A DNA stretch of 64,000 nt, from assembly GCF_018390515.1 (NCBI RefSeq), contig NZ_JAHBBK010000002.1, positions 663,743 to 727,742 of the forward strand, in the 5' to 3' direction. Source of the stretch: Mucilaginibacter sp. Bleaf8 (GTDB lineage: Bacteria > Bacteroidota > Bacteroidia > Sphingobacteriales > Sphingobacteriaceae). The notes under the pieces are model-generated. The model saw only the letters and a list, made by a program, of their open reading frames with translations, had not been told where the DNA came from and did no database searches. Below are positions 26,670 to 34,277 of the stretch, piece after piece (within the stretch, counting starts at the first letter, position 1; every line of letters starts with the position of its first letter). Both the position numbers and the translations under genes were made by a program.

Positions 26670-27196
26670 TTCCTCAAATGTAGAAAAAGGAGTCTGCCGA
26701 TTATTAGACAGCTAATAACGGCTACGATCCATAGGAAACCGCTGTTCGGCTTCGTATCTGTGGTGGTATTAATTGCTGTTTTCTTCAGTTCCGTTTTGGC
26801 TTCCTTGCTACCGGTGACGGTCAGGCCTTTTTTCTCCAGTACGGTTTTATCGACCTTCAGATGCTGCTCAGTGGCTTTGGCCGTCGCTTTTGCCCGGAGC
26901 GTTTTGGTGGCCGGGTTGTAATCCAGCTCCAGGCGCACACGGCCGGAATCAACCACTACCGAAAAGGGGCGGTATTGGTCCATTTGCATGAGCCGCTCTA
27001 CCACCTGCTCGGGCTGGTGCAGCACACTGTCGGCCATTTCGCGCGTAAGTGTGTAACCGGTATCCACCAGGTGAAACGCGGACCGGGTTTCACTTATGGA
27101 ATCTGTTTTTACTTTCTCCTTTGTTTTGACCTTGTTCCTGAACAGGCTGCAGCTGGAAAGTACAACAATCAATATCAACGCTATTCTGAACTGCAT
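26666..27196 (-). CDS. Lipoprotein with C-terminal membrane anchor, unimolecular spanin candidate
   Basis: 176 residues. The N-terminus has a lipoprotein signal with lipobox LSSC (Cys16); the middle is a charged helical region (Lys/Glu/Thr-rich, about 20-145); the C-terminus is one membrane helix (FLWIVAVISCLIIGRLLFL) ending in a basic tail. A lipid-anchored N-terminus in the outer membrane plus a C-terminal helix in the inner membrane is the architecture of unimolecular spanins such as T1 gp11, which fuse the two membranes at the end of lysis. It lies three genes after the endolysin. Function is predicted from architecture only. Confidence 0.6.
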   Translation of the reverse strand: MQFRIALILIVVLSSCSLFRNKVKTKEKVKTDSISETRSAFHLVDTGYTLTREMADSVLHQPEQVVERLMQMDQYRPFSVVVDSGRVRLELDYNPATKTLRAKATAKATEQHLKVDKTVLEKKGLTVTGSKEAKTELKKTAINTTTDTKPNSGFLWIVAVISCLIIGRLLFLHLRK

Positions 27197-27198
27197 AG

Positions 27199-27387
27199 TT
27201 ATCGGGTTTTATGGGTGATAGCTTTTCCCAATGAATCAGCGCTACGGTTCAAACGATCGGCAGCGCTGGCCAGCTCGGCAACGGAGTTGCGGAAAATGGC
27301 ATCCTGCGTTGATTCCTTGTGTTTACGGGTAGTACCTGAGCCGCTTGCTGCAACAAGCAGCAAAGCGGCAATACAAAACTTCTTCAT
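27199..27387 (-). CDS. Small exported helical protein in the lysis module (62 aa)
   Basis: 62 residues: signal peptide MKKFCIAALLLVAASGS, then a basic linker and an amphipathic helix (SVAELASAADRLNRSADSLGKAI). No lipobox Cys at the expected position, so it is probably secreted to the periplasm. It overlaps the upstream gene by 4 bp and precedes the spanin candidate by 2 bp. Unknown function, likely part of lysis. Confidence 0.6.
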   Translation of the reverse strand: MKKFCIAALLLVAASGSGTTRKHKESTQDAIFRNSVAELASAADRLNRSADSLGKAITHKTR

Positions 27388-27665
27388 GGTTGGGTTCCTT
27401 TCTGTTGAATGGTAGTGGCCACGGAGTCCACTTTGGTTGCGACCTGGTTAAGGTGGTCTACGGGCGGCTTCAGGTAATTGATCAGCTTGTCGTACAGCTC
27501 GCGTTGCAGCGACTGCTTTTCATCCTCCAGTTCAAATACCTTTCTTAATAAGTAGATGTTGGAAATGATCAGCATACCCAAAATGGCGGTAATCAACCCG
27601 GAACGCATCCTTGCGGTCACGAAACCGAAGGTGGCCAGCTCTTTTTCATTGGGTGATGCTGCCAT
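27384..27665 (-). CDS. Membrane/coiled-coil lysis protein, holin or inner-spanin candidate (93 aa)
   Basis: The ATG at 27665 gives MAASPNEKELATFGF; it overlaps nothing upstream except a 2-base gap to the endolysin stop. One membrane helix (about 22-40, LITAILGMLIISNIYLL) is followed by a coiled coil (EDEKQSLQRELYDKLINYL). A single N-terminal span plus periplasmic or cytoplasmic coil fits either a class III-like holin or an Rz-like protein; topology cannot be decided here. Confidence 0.6.
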   Translation of the reverse strand: MAASPNEKELATFGFVTARMRSGLITAILGMLIISNIYLLRKVFELEDEKQSLQRELYDKLINYLKPPVDHLNQVATKVDSVATTIQQKGTQP

Positions 27666-27667
27666 AA

Positions 27668-28120
27668 TTAAACTTCGATGTAGCCTAAAATGGTTCCGGC
27701 CTTCCGTGTTCTGCGGCAAACCTTGATCCCTTCGCGGCTGCCGTCATCGTTGGTGTTACCTTCGATGGTGTGGATGATGTTACCTTCCACGCGCTCCACA
27801 AAACCGGTATGGCCGGTGCCTTTGCCGAAATCCATGATAAAGATGGAACCCGGTGCGGGCGTTTTCGTGCGTTTACATAAGGTTCCGTTCCACTGCTTCA
27901 GCACGCCACCGGTTTTTAAAAGCGGATTGCGTACACCCAGCTGCGTGCCGGCAGTGTTCACGCACCAAACCACGAAGGCCATGCACCAGGGGTTACCTTT
28001 GTTCAGGCCTACGGCTTTCAGGTATTTTTCAACCTCCGGCCCGTCATTGTTACCGGTTTTCTCATGGACACCCAATTGGGTTAAAGCAACTGCAATAGTT
28101 GCCATACTTAATTTACTCAT
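27668..28120 (-). CDS. Endolysin, CHAP/NlpC-like amidase or endopeptidase
   Basis: 150 residues of the TIGR02594-type phage lysin family. Nucleophile Cys46 in GNPWCMAFVVWCV, His104 in GKGTGHTGFVERVEGN, and the TIEGNTNDDGSREG stretch (about 118-131) complete the papain-like site that cuts peptidoglycan. No signal peptide, so it needs the holin for access. It overlaps the 326-aa gene by 4 bp and starts the lysis string. Confidence 0.85.
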   Translation of the reverse strand: MSKLSMATIAVALTQLGVHEKTGNNDGPEVEKYLKAVGLNKGNPWCMAFVVWCVNTAGTQLGVRNPLLKTGGVLKQWNGTLCKRTKTPAPGSIFIMDFGKGTGHTGFVERVEGNIIHTIEGNTNDDGSREGIKVCRRTRKAGTILGYIEV

Positions 28121-29097
28121 ACTGCTACAAATGATTTGTCTTGACTATTTTGGATTTTGAATAGGGGCGAGTCGGTATCCGGCGCCTGGAAGTCCGGATA
28201 TTCAGTTGGGTTGCGTGCCAGCTCGTCGGCCAGCTCCTTCAGGTACTTGGAGCCCTGCTCCCGTAATTGCTGGGCTACTTCGCGGAGCTTGTCGAGTGGC
28301 GCGGCCTGTTTTTGCTGACTGTTACTGTTATCCTGGATGGCGTTGACGGTGACGCCGAAGTCACTCACGTCAACTGCTTTTTCTATCACGGCGTAGGAAA
28401 TGGTCAGGAGCGCCAGCGCTGGCCGGATATATTCATCCAGCAACACCTGGTAGTTTTCGTCCACGTTACCGGTAAGCAGCTGCGCTTTGATCTTCCGGAA
28501 CAGGTCAACGCCAAGTGCCGGCTTCAGGTCAAAGCGCTCCACGCGCTGCAGGATATACAGCACAGACAGGAAAGTGTACCTGGAATTACGGATGTTGAAA
28601 TACTGCGAAAACTCGACGCCGGAGCTGATAAAGTACTTCTTGTAAGTTTGGTAGGCGGTGCTGCCGTACCATTCCGGGTAAGCTTCCGGCTTACTTTCCA
28701 TCAGGGCGAGCAGGTCATCCAGCGCATCAAAGCCGGCACGTACATAGCTATCCTTTAAAGCAATCTCCTGGTACTGGAAAGCCGACTTGATCTTTTCCGT
28801 TTCGTTCCTGCGGGCGCCATTTTCATCAATAGTTAGCGCGGTACGTGTTACGGCCATCGACATAGCCAGATTGGCCAGCGCTTCCTGCGTAATATCAGCC
28901 AGCGCCTGCAGGTCTTCCGTCATTTGCGACGGGTCAGCAATTGCAGCTGCAAGCCGGGCGTATTGCGCACCGCCTAAAACGGCCAGGAGGTACCGGCGTT
29001 CTGCTGTACGGATAGAAGGAGAGAAGTAACTGAATTTCGCGGTCGGGTTAATCTCGATGTATTTGGCGAGGTCAGCGGTATTACGGATGATCTTCAT
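28117..29097 (-). CDS. Phage head/tail structural protein (326 aa)
   Basis: 326 residues, helical, starting MKIIRNTADLAKYIEINPT. The length, composition and place directly after the portal match the DUF6712-like proteins found in Bacteroidota phages, which I name with moderate confidence. It shares one base with the portal stop and overlaps the endolysin gene by 4 bp. Probably a connector or tail-neck protein; no motif proves this. Confidence 0.6.
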   Translation of the reverse strand: MKIIRNTADLAKYIEINPTAKFSYFSPSIRTAERRYLLAVLGGAQYARLAAAIADPSQMTEDLQALADITQEALANLAMSMAVTRTALTIDENGARRNETEKIKSAFQYQEIALKDSYVRAGFDALDDLLALMESKPEAYPEWYGSTAYQTYKKYFISSGVEFSQYFNIRNSRYTFLSVLYILQRVERFDLKPALGVDLFRKIKAQLLTGNVDENYQVLLDEYIRPALALLTISYAVIEKAVDVSDFGVTVNAIQDNSNSQQKQAAPLDKLREVAQQLREQGSKYLKELADELARNPTEYPDFQAPDTDSPLFKIQNSQDKSFVAV

Positions 29098-30455
29098 TAG
29101 CTTACGGTTTTAGATGTTCCTTTGCCCTGATCCAGTGTGGTGAGTACCTGGTCGATGGTGCGCAGCTCGATATCCGGGTCGTACCCGTTGTATTCGCGCA
29201 CGAATGGCCACCAGCTGTAAATGGTGTCCCGTTCACCCTGGGAAGAAGCGATCAGCGTTAGCCAGGCTTCGCGGATATTGGAGCCGCCATTGTTACCCAT
29301 GCCGCCGCTCGGAGAGTCCAGGCCGAAGATGGCCGGGTTGATGCCGATGGCAAAAAGGATCTGGGCAGCAGCAGCCGTATCAACGCCTGTCCAGGAATCG
29401 TACTTCATTTTGTCATCCAGCGGAACGATCTCCCAGCCGGTCTCCTTGCCGGTTATGCGGTCAACGGTATAATGGCTGATGAATGCTTTCATCTGGTTAT
29501 CCTGACCGCTAAGGAAATCGTTGATTTCTTGCAGCTTATCTCCTACGATCTTATCCCGTTCTTTATCTGAAAGCTTTTTAAAATTCGGATACAAAGTTTC
29601 CCAGTAGCTCAGCGGAATACGGATGTGATATTTGATGGACATCACATTTTTGATCATCGATTTTACGATGGCCGGTATGCTGTTGGAGTTCGCGAGGGTA
29701 CCGTTTTTGCGTAATGCCTCCTGTATGGTTACCGCATAGTAATCGTTCAGGATATCATAGCTCTGGATGGGGTAAACGTATTTGTACTGGTTGTCGTAGC
29801 GGATGCGGTCAACCTCCAGCGCATACAGGTAGCTGTCAATGGCCGCCAGCTCTTCATATTGCCCTTCGCTCGGATTCGGCCAGTTGGCGGAACGGAAAAC
29901 CTTATCAATGCGGCCTTTTTGTTCATCGAAAGGCGCAAAGCGGAATTTGGAGGCCTTGTCATGTACCACCATTGAGATCTTGCTGCGGTCCGGATTAAGC
30001 AGGAATATCGGGAAGATCATGCTGAGCCACACGAAATCGGTAATCGCCCGGCTACGGAAAGCGTTGATGTTACTACGTGTTAAAAACTGGTTGATTTCCG
30101 GATCACTGACAATCTCGACCACTTCCTTCTGGGCACCATCATCAAAGCCTTTGACCTTGCAAGCTACGACACGTTTGCCATAAAGCATGTCACCTTTGAG
30201 CTTCAGGCCTCGGGATGCGATACCGTTCAAACGGAAATCAGCAGCAGCTTCTACCGGGTAGTTGTTTGTCGGGCCCCACGGCACCCAACGGGTCGCCGCT
30301 CTGGCTTCAACCACATTGGGCGCCACATGGCCTGCAGGTTGTTTCGGCTGATCAGCTGGCGCACCGAAGCTGGAGGCGCTCATCACGAGCGGACTGCCTT
30401 TGATATAACCAGATACCGGCAGGCCTTCGTTATTGTATTTAATTAGGGTACTCAT
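29097..30455 (-). CDS. Phage portal protein
   Basis: 452 residues. It begins with a flexible Pro/Ala-rich N-terminus, then SRGLKLKGDMLYGKRVVA and a helical body typical of portals of Bacteroidota siphophages; the stretch FAIGINPAIFGLDSPSGGMGNNGGSN (residues about 365-390) is the clip/NPxxxG region seen in SPP1-type portals that handle DNA entry. It forms the dodecameric ring at one capsid vertex and binds terminase. It is coupled at both ends (4-bp overlap with 90-aa gene, 1-bp with the 326-aa gene). Unusually it lies 3.8 kb from the terminase large subunit gene, with cargo between. Confidence 0.85.
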   Translation of the reverse strand: MSTLIKYNNEGLPVSGYIKGSPLVMSASSFGAPADQPKQPAGHVAPNVVEARAATRWVPWGPTNNYPVEAAADFRLNGIASRGLKLKGDMLYGKRVVACKVKGFDDGAQKEVVEIVSDPEINQFLTRSNINAFRSRAITDFVWLSMIFPIFLLNPDRSKISMVVHDKASKFRFAPFDEQKGRIDKVFRSANWPNPSEGQYEELAAIDSYLYALEVDRIRYDNQYKYVYPIQSYDILNDYYAVTIQEALRKNGTLANSNSIPAIVKSMIKNVMSIKYHIRIPLSYWETLYPNFKKLSDKERDKIVGDKLQEINDFLSGQDNQMKAFISHYTVDRITGKETGWEIVPLDDKMKYDSWTGVDTAAAAQILFAIGINPAIFGLDSPSGGMGNNGGSNIREAWLTLIASSQGERDTIYSWWPFVREYNGYDPDIELRTIDQVLTTLDQGKGTSKTVS

Positions 30456-30724
30456 GGGGTTACTTGCATGTTATTGATCTCGTAGATCAGGCGCAGGTGT
30501 ACCGGTGTCACCTTGCCGGTCGCATCTTTAAAGCCGCGCATCTCGTGGTCCTTGCAATGGAAGGGCAGGCCACACTTTTGCACGTTCTCCAGCTTTACCC
30601 ATTCACCACCGGTTTTTTTGGTGCGGTTACACTTGAGGTAGACGAGCGAGCCGATCACAGCGCCGCCCTTATGGTCTGCAGCATCGATCAGTTTGAGCAG
30701 GTCACTATAAAAGATGGTTGTCAT
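30452..30724 (-). CDS. Small phage protein (90 aa)
   Basis: 90 soluble residues starting MTTIFYSDLLKLIDAADH, with a CNRTKKTGGEWVKLENV segment and two more Cys plus one His (QKCGLPFHC) that could bind a metal. Overlaps the portal gene by 4 bp and is the first gene of that transcription unit. Function unknown. Many phages of this host group carry a similar small protein before the portal. Confidence 0.6.
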   Translation of the reverse strand: MTTIFYSDLLKLIDAADHKGGAVIGSLVYLKCNRTKKTGGEWVKLENVQKCGLPFHCKDHEMRGFKDATGKVTPVHLRLIYEINNMQVTP

Positions 30725-30786
30725 TTACTGCGAAATTGCAGCAGGAGAGAGTGGATAAAAACGACAGGCAATTCAGGTGTTTTTAC

Positions 30787-30819
30787 CGTTGTGTAAATAC
30801 AACGTTTATACTATATTTG
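30787..30819 (+). promoter_or_regulatory. Palindromic operator plus TAnnTTTG element of cargo operon
   Basis: CGTTGT-N6-ACAACG at 30787-30804, and TATATTTG at 30812-30819, only 3 bases before the ATG of the 67-aa regulator (30823). If this element is used, the mRNA is leaderless or nearly so. The same 18-bp operator form recurs at 33863-33880. Confidence 0.6.
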
Positions 30820-30822
30820 AAT

Positions 30823-31026
30823 ATGGATGGACTAACCACGAAGGAAGCTTTCAAAAAGTTAATTGACGAAAGAGGCTTCCATAAAAAGATACCAGGCTTA
30901 TCCGAGTCGACCGGCCGTTCTTTAAGAAAATACTTTAATGACGGAAAAATTACTATTGATCGGATGGAAGAAATACTTCTAAAAGCTGGGTTTAATGTGA
31001 TACAGGAAAAACTTTGGGGTAATTAA
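30823..31026 (+). CDS. Small HTH-like regulator of the DUF262-HEPN cassette (67 aa)
   Basis: 67 residues from the ATG at 30823: MDGLTTKEAFKKLIDERGF, then PGLSESTGRSLRKYFNDGKI, a helix-turn-helix-like segment resembling the XRE/antitoxin class, ending in MEEILLKAGFNVIQEKLW. Upstream frame extension to 30718 is non-conserved looking and lacks a start in keeping with the promoter. It lies 23 bp before the DUF262 gene on the same strand and its promoter carries a palindrome, so it may repress its own operon; it could also be the antitoxin. Confidence 0.6.
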   Translation: MDGLTTKEAFKKLIDERGFHKKIPGLSESTGRSLRKYFNDGKITIDRMEEILLKAGFNVIQEKLWGN

Positions 31027-31049
31027 TAAAAGCAATAATTATAGTACAT

Positions 31050-32171
31050 ATGAGTAGTTTAAAATATAATCTCACTTCGCTACAAGAAAAAGCGAAGGAA
31101 AGAACAGTCAAAACTCAAAGTATTGAGTATGATCTTGAAACATTGGTCAAAAAGATTGAAAAAAATATAATAAAGCTTGATCCTGAATATCAAAGAAGGC
31201 ATCGGTGGGATGATAAGACCTCTTCTAGACTAATTGAAAGTTTAATATTAAATATACCAATACCTACGATATATATATCGCAAGATATCGATGTCGATGC
31301 AGAAACACATGATGAGGAATACAGGTATTCAGTTATTGACGGACAGCAAAGGCTGACTTCAATTTACAACTTCTTAAAGGACAAATATCCTTTAGCAGGT
31401 TTAGACACACTGGAGGAGTTGAATGGTTGTTTTCATCGAGATCTTCCACCGTTTTTAATTAGAAGACTCGAAGAAAGAACAGTCAAGTGCTTGCGTATTG
31501 ACTCAACTTTGGATGCGCAGGTAAAAATTGACATTTTCGAACGCTTGAATTCAGGATCTATCAAGTTAGAAGCGCAAGAGTTAAGAAACGCTGTTTACGG
31601 TGGAAAATTCAATACTTTATGTAAGAAGTTGAGTACCAATTCTAATTATCGGACATTATTACAAATCGATAACGATCTTCCTGAAAAAAGTAATAGGGTA
31701 AGAAAGATGGAGGATGTAGAGATAGTGTTGAGGTTCTTTAGTTTGATTGATGGCAAGTATGCGAATTATAAGAAAACAAAGGATAAAGGCTTTATAGACT
31801 TTCTTTCAGATACCATGGAAGCCTATGAAGATGTAGGCTCCTTGCAATTGGAAATAATGGAATTTGAGTTCAATCAATCGATGGCAATAATACTAAGAGA
31901 CTTTGGTCCTAATGCGTTTGCGAAATATAAACTCCTAGAAACTGGTGATTTGAAATTGCAATCGACATTTAATGTTGCAGTATTTGATTCACTCGCAATC
32001 AGTTGCCACGATTTGATATTTCATGAAAATATTGATCACTTTTATGACAAAGCTTTAGCTTTTCAAGATCTTTTCAGAAATGCAGATTTTTATGAATCAA
32101 TATCCGGCAGTTACCTTGATACCAGTAAACTCAAGTATAGGATTGAACAAGCAAAAGTAGTATTGCAATGA
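31050..32171 (+). CDS. DUF262 domain protein (ParB/GmrS-like)
   Basis: 373 residues with the DUF262 core: LDPEYQRRHRWD (44-54), LILNIPIPTIYIS (66-77), and DGQQRLTS (97-104), then FERLNSGS near 160. DUF262 has a ParB/sulfiredoxin fold that binds and hydrolyses nucleotides; in GmrSD it pairs with DUF1524 to cut modified phage DNA. No DUF1524 nuclease is attached here; the partner is a HEPN protein instead. It overlaps the HEPN gene by 4 bp. AT-rich with codon use unlike its phage neighbours. Confidence 0.8.
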   Translation: MSSLKYNLTSLQEKAKERTVKTQSIEYDLETLVKKIEKNIIKLDPEYQRRHRWDDKTSSRLIESLILNIPIPTIYISQDIDVDAETHDEEYRYSVIDGQQRLTSIYNFLKDKYPLAGLDTLEELNGCFHRDLPPFLIRRLEERTVKCLRIDSTLDAQVKIDIFERLNSGSIKLEAQELRNAVYGGKFNTLCKKLSTNSNYRTLLQIDNDLPEKSNRVRKMEDVEIVLRFFSLIDGKYANYKKTKDKGFIDFLSDTMEAYEDVGSLQLEIMEFEFNQSMAIILRDFGPNAFAKYKLLETGDLKLQSTFNVAVFDSLAISCHDLIFHENIDHFYDKALAFQDLFRNADFYESISGSYLDTSKLKYRIEQAKVVLQ

Positions 32172-32986
32172 CCCAATCTTACCTAAACCTTCGGTTTGAG
32201 CAAATAGATAAACGATTCAACGAAATCCAAGTATTATTAGATTTTGCAGTAAAAAGTCGCCATGATTCTGATCTGTATCAAGCTCTATGCCGGTCAGCTC
32301 ATGTTCTTCTTGTAAGTCACTTTGAAGGTCTTTATAAGGAGATAGTTAAAGATGTGATTGACGATATTAATCGAAATATAAACTTTCATCAAGTAAAAAG
32401 AAATATTTTTAATACACATTGTAACTACTTTTTGAATGGGACGGAGTTAAACCTTAACAGCAAAGAGGCAAATAATATTAGAATAAAATTATACGAAGCA
32501 TTCAAGGACTATCCGTCAAAACTTAAAGCTGAACCTTTTCTATGGGTTGATAATAAAAACCCTGCTCCTAACATAATCGAAACTTTATTGGGTAAATTCG
32601 GTACAAAAAACTTTTTTAAATCTCTAGAGGGCTCTGACTTAGATTTAGTTTTTGAAAATCAAAAAACGATGATAAGGAGGCTTCGGGACAGATTAAAAAA
32701 CTATGTAAATCGTGGGACTTATAGTTACCCTTATACCGTAGATACTAGTTTCTATCATCCGACAGATAAGATAACCGACAAAAAAAGTAATACACTTTGG
32801 GAAGATTTCCTAAATAATTTTTTACTTGAACGTCATAATATTATTCATGGAAATACTTTAAGCAATCCAAACGATAATGAATCACTTCAAAAGTCAAAGA
32901 TAAAAATGGAGATATTAATCTATGCCTTTATTATCAACCTTTGTTCTTCAGCTAGTCCTATGTTCTTTTTAGCAGAGGCCCAGTAG
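32168..32986 (+). CDS. HEPN-family nuclease (MAE_28990/MAE_18760-like)
   Basis: 272 residues, all-helical. An early segment (LLVSHFEGLYKEIVKDVIDDIN, about 44-65) and the C-terminal RHNIIH (residues 222-227), an R-x4-H signature, mark the RiboL-PSP/MAE_28990 HEPN type. HEPN domains dimerise and cut RNA; DUF262-HEPN pairs recur in predicted antiviral and toxin loci. Its start overlaps the DUF262 stop by 4 bp, so the two are translated together. Predicted role: RNase effector controlled by the DUF262 partner. Confidence 0.7.
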   Translation: MTQSYLNLRFEQIDKRFNEIQVLLDFAVKSRHDSDLYQALCRSAHVLLVSHFEGLYKEIVKDVIDDINRNINFHQVKRNIFNTHCNYFLNGTELNLNSKEANNIRIKLYEAFKDYPSKLKAEPFLWVDNKNPAPNIIETLLGKFGTKNFFKSLEGSDLDLVFENQKTMIRRLRDRLKNYVNRGTYSYPYTVDTSFYHPTDKITDKKSNTLWEDFLNNFLLERHNIIHGNTLSNPNDNESLQKSKIKMEILIYAFIINLCSSASPMFFLAEAQ

Positions 32987-33007
32987 TGTTGAGCCGTTTT
33001 TCTTTTG

Positions 33008-33046
33008 TTACTTTTCTTTCGGGCGCTTGACGAAAAAGAAAAGTAA
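33008..33046 (+). terminator. Terminator/repeat hairpin after the HEPN gene
   Basis: TTACTTTTCTTT (33008-33019) pairs with AAAGAAAAGTAA (33035-33046). Similar T/A-rich inverted repeats are common between genes in this host group, so it may also be a dispersed repeat. Confidence 0.65.
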
Positions 33047-33176
33047 AGCGGCCATGCGAAGGCCACTCACTTGATTAAGCGGTGGCTGCGCTGGTGCGTT
33101 TTCAGGGGTTTTGTTTAATCCCTAAACCATTCTCAAAAGCACCCCTTCAAAATTCAGTATAAAGGGATATTATTAA

Positions 33177-33311
33177 CTATTGTATGCTATCGGTGAAATC
33201 AGCTAATTCACGTTTAAACTTCTTTGGGTCGCTGGCTGATAATTGCTCGGCATAACCTTCCCAAAATATTTGATTGGTGAGTTCTATAAATAGGGTTATA
33301 ATTGCGTCCAT
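33177..33311 (-). CDS. Small conserved-looking protein (44 aa)
   Basis: ATG at 33311 to TAG at 33177-33179. The translation starts MDAIITLFIELTNQIFWEGY and continues AEQLSASDPKKFKRELAD: an aromatic amphipathic helix and a soluble end. Good coding-like composition; it follows the 144-aa gene after a terminator hairpin. Unknown function. Region 33047-33176 holds only hairpin-rich non-coding DNA. Confidence 0.5.
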   Translation of the reverse strand: MDAIITLFIELTNQIFWEGYAEQLSASDPKKFKRELADFTDSIQ

Positions 33312-33343
33312 TTTGTAATGATTGGAATAAGTTTCATTCATGC

Positions 33344-33381
33344 AAGCCCGGCAAGGTGGCAGCCTTAACCGGGCTTTTTTA
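33344..33381 (-). terminator. Hairpin between the 144-aa and 44-aa genes
   Basis: AAGCCCGG (33344-33351) pairs with CCGGGCTT (33369-33376), with an inner AAGG/CCTT pair. The T run on the plus strand side (TTTTTT from 33375) favours plus-strand termination as well; the 144-aa gene stops at 33383. Confidence 0.6.
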
Positions 33382-33382
33382 C

Positions 33383-33817
33383 TTAAAGGTTGATTACAAT
33401 TTCTGCTTCTACCTCCGTGATTTTTGCAAGCGTCTTTTCCTTTAAGAAATCAACAATCTCCGCTATTAACACGGGGTTTTTCGTTGCAAACTCTTTTCGG
33501 TTCTCGTCTTTGATAGTCAGGATGCACCCGGTAAAGTAATTACTATTAGTATCTTCTAAATCATCTTCGCGCTCATAATTAATAACGAAGTTGTCCAACT
33601 TTAAAAGAGTGTTGGCTAATAGGTTTCGCTTCTCTTTCTTGCGATGCAGTTCCTCAACAATTTTAATTGTCTCGTCCAGATTCAAAGCTGGCTTTACATC
33701 AATCTTTTTTTTCTTAGGTGTTTCAAGTGCCTTAACTACTGCCTGCACAGGTTTAGATTCTTGCTTAGCGCCTTCATTGCCTTGCAATGAGCTGTTTTCG
33801 TTGTTTTGGAAATCCAT
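33383..33817 (-). CDS. Hypothetical protein with lysine-rich linker (144 aa)
   Basis: 144 residues: disordered N-terminal ~45 (Gln/Lys-rich), then a helical-beta domain (ALNLDETIKIVEELHRKKEKR, FVINYEREDDLEDTN). Proteins like this occur on many Bacteroidota mobile elements; their role is unknown. Its start is 45 bp from a perfect palindrome (33861-33882) matching the operator in front of the DUF262-HEPN cassette, so it may share its regulator. It runs opposite to that cassette. Confidence 0.65.
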   Translation of the reverse strand: MDFQNNENSSLQGNEGAKQESKPVQAVVKALETPKKKKIDVKPALNLDETIKIVEELHRKKEKRNLLANTLLKLDNFVINYEREDDLEDTNSNYFTGCILTIKDENRKEFATKNPVLIAEIVDFLKEKTLAKITEVEAEIVINL

Positions 33818-33860
33818 TTTGTAACTGTTTTTGTTTCTTTCAATACTTAAAAATAATAAA

Positions 33861-33882
33861 AACGTTGTATATATACAACGTT
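33861..33882. promoter_or_regulatory. 22-bp perfect palindrome, operator candidate
   Basis: AACGTTGTATA followed by TATACAACGTT. The central CGTTGT-N6-ACAACG is the same as at 30787-30804. It lies 44 bp upstream of the 144-aa gene. Confidence 0.6.
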
Positions 33883-34277
33883 TTTAGATGTTTATATGCA
33901 CTTTTTTTTAATAAAATATGTTCCAAAAAATAACCGTGCAAACTTTGGAACGCTTTGGAAAACAGCAGTTTAATGCATAATCGTTTTTCAAAATGTTCCA
34001 AATATGTCTCTTGAGACCCCGCCGTGCCCTGTCAAAAAAGGGCATTTGCCGTTTTTCGGGGCGCCGGAATATGACAGCGACGGGGCCGGAGGGGGCGCCT
34101 GACGAGGCAAAGCCGACGCAGGCAAGGCGATCTCCGCGCGGAGGGGTTGGGCGATAGGTATAGAGCAGGGTCGCTTATAGGGGCTTAAAACGCTTCTAAT
34201 GGGTTGCAGGTGTGCCCCTCATGCTAAGGTGGTGCCCTTGCAAATGAAAATGCCCCTTCGTGAAAAGAGGCAATTGC
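33883..34277. other. Non-coding control region with GTTCCAAA repeats and a GC-rich structured block
   Basis: GTTCCAAA occurs at 33920-33927 and 33995-34002, and as TTTGGAAC/TTTGGAAA at 33944-33951 and 33954-33961: four sites in 83 bp. From about 34010 to 34250 the base composition turns GC-rich with short inverted repeats (CTCCGCGCGGAG at 34132-34143; CCTGTCAAAAAAGGGC near 34029). No gene is seen. It lies directly after the terminase gene, so a packaging site or structured RNA is possible, but nothing proves it. GCCCCTTCGTGAAAAGAGGC near 34251-34270 can end terL. Confidence 0.5.

Noticed and set aside
33047-33176. Small gene after the HEPN terminator
   Set aside because: No open frame of credible length; hairpins only.
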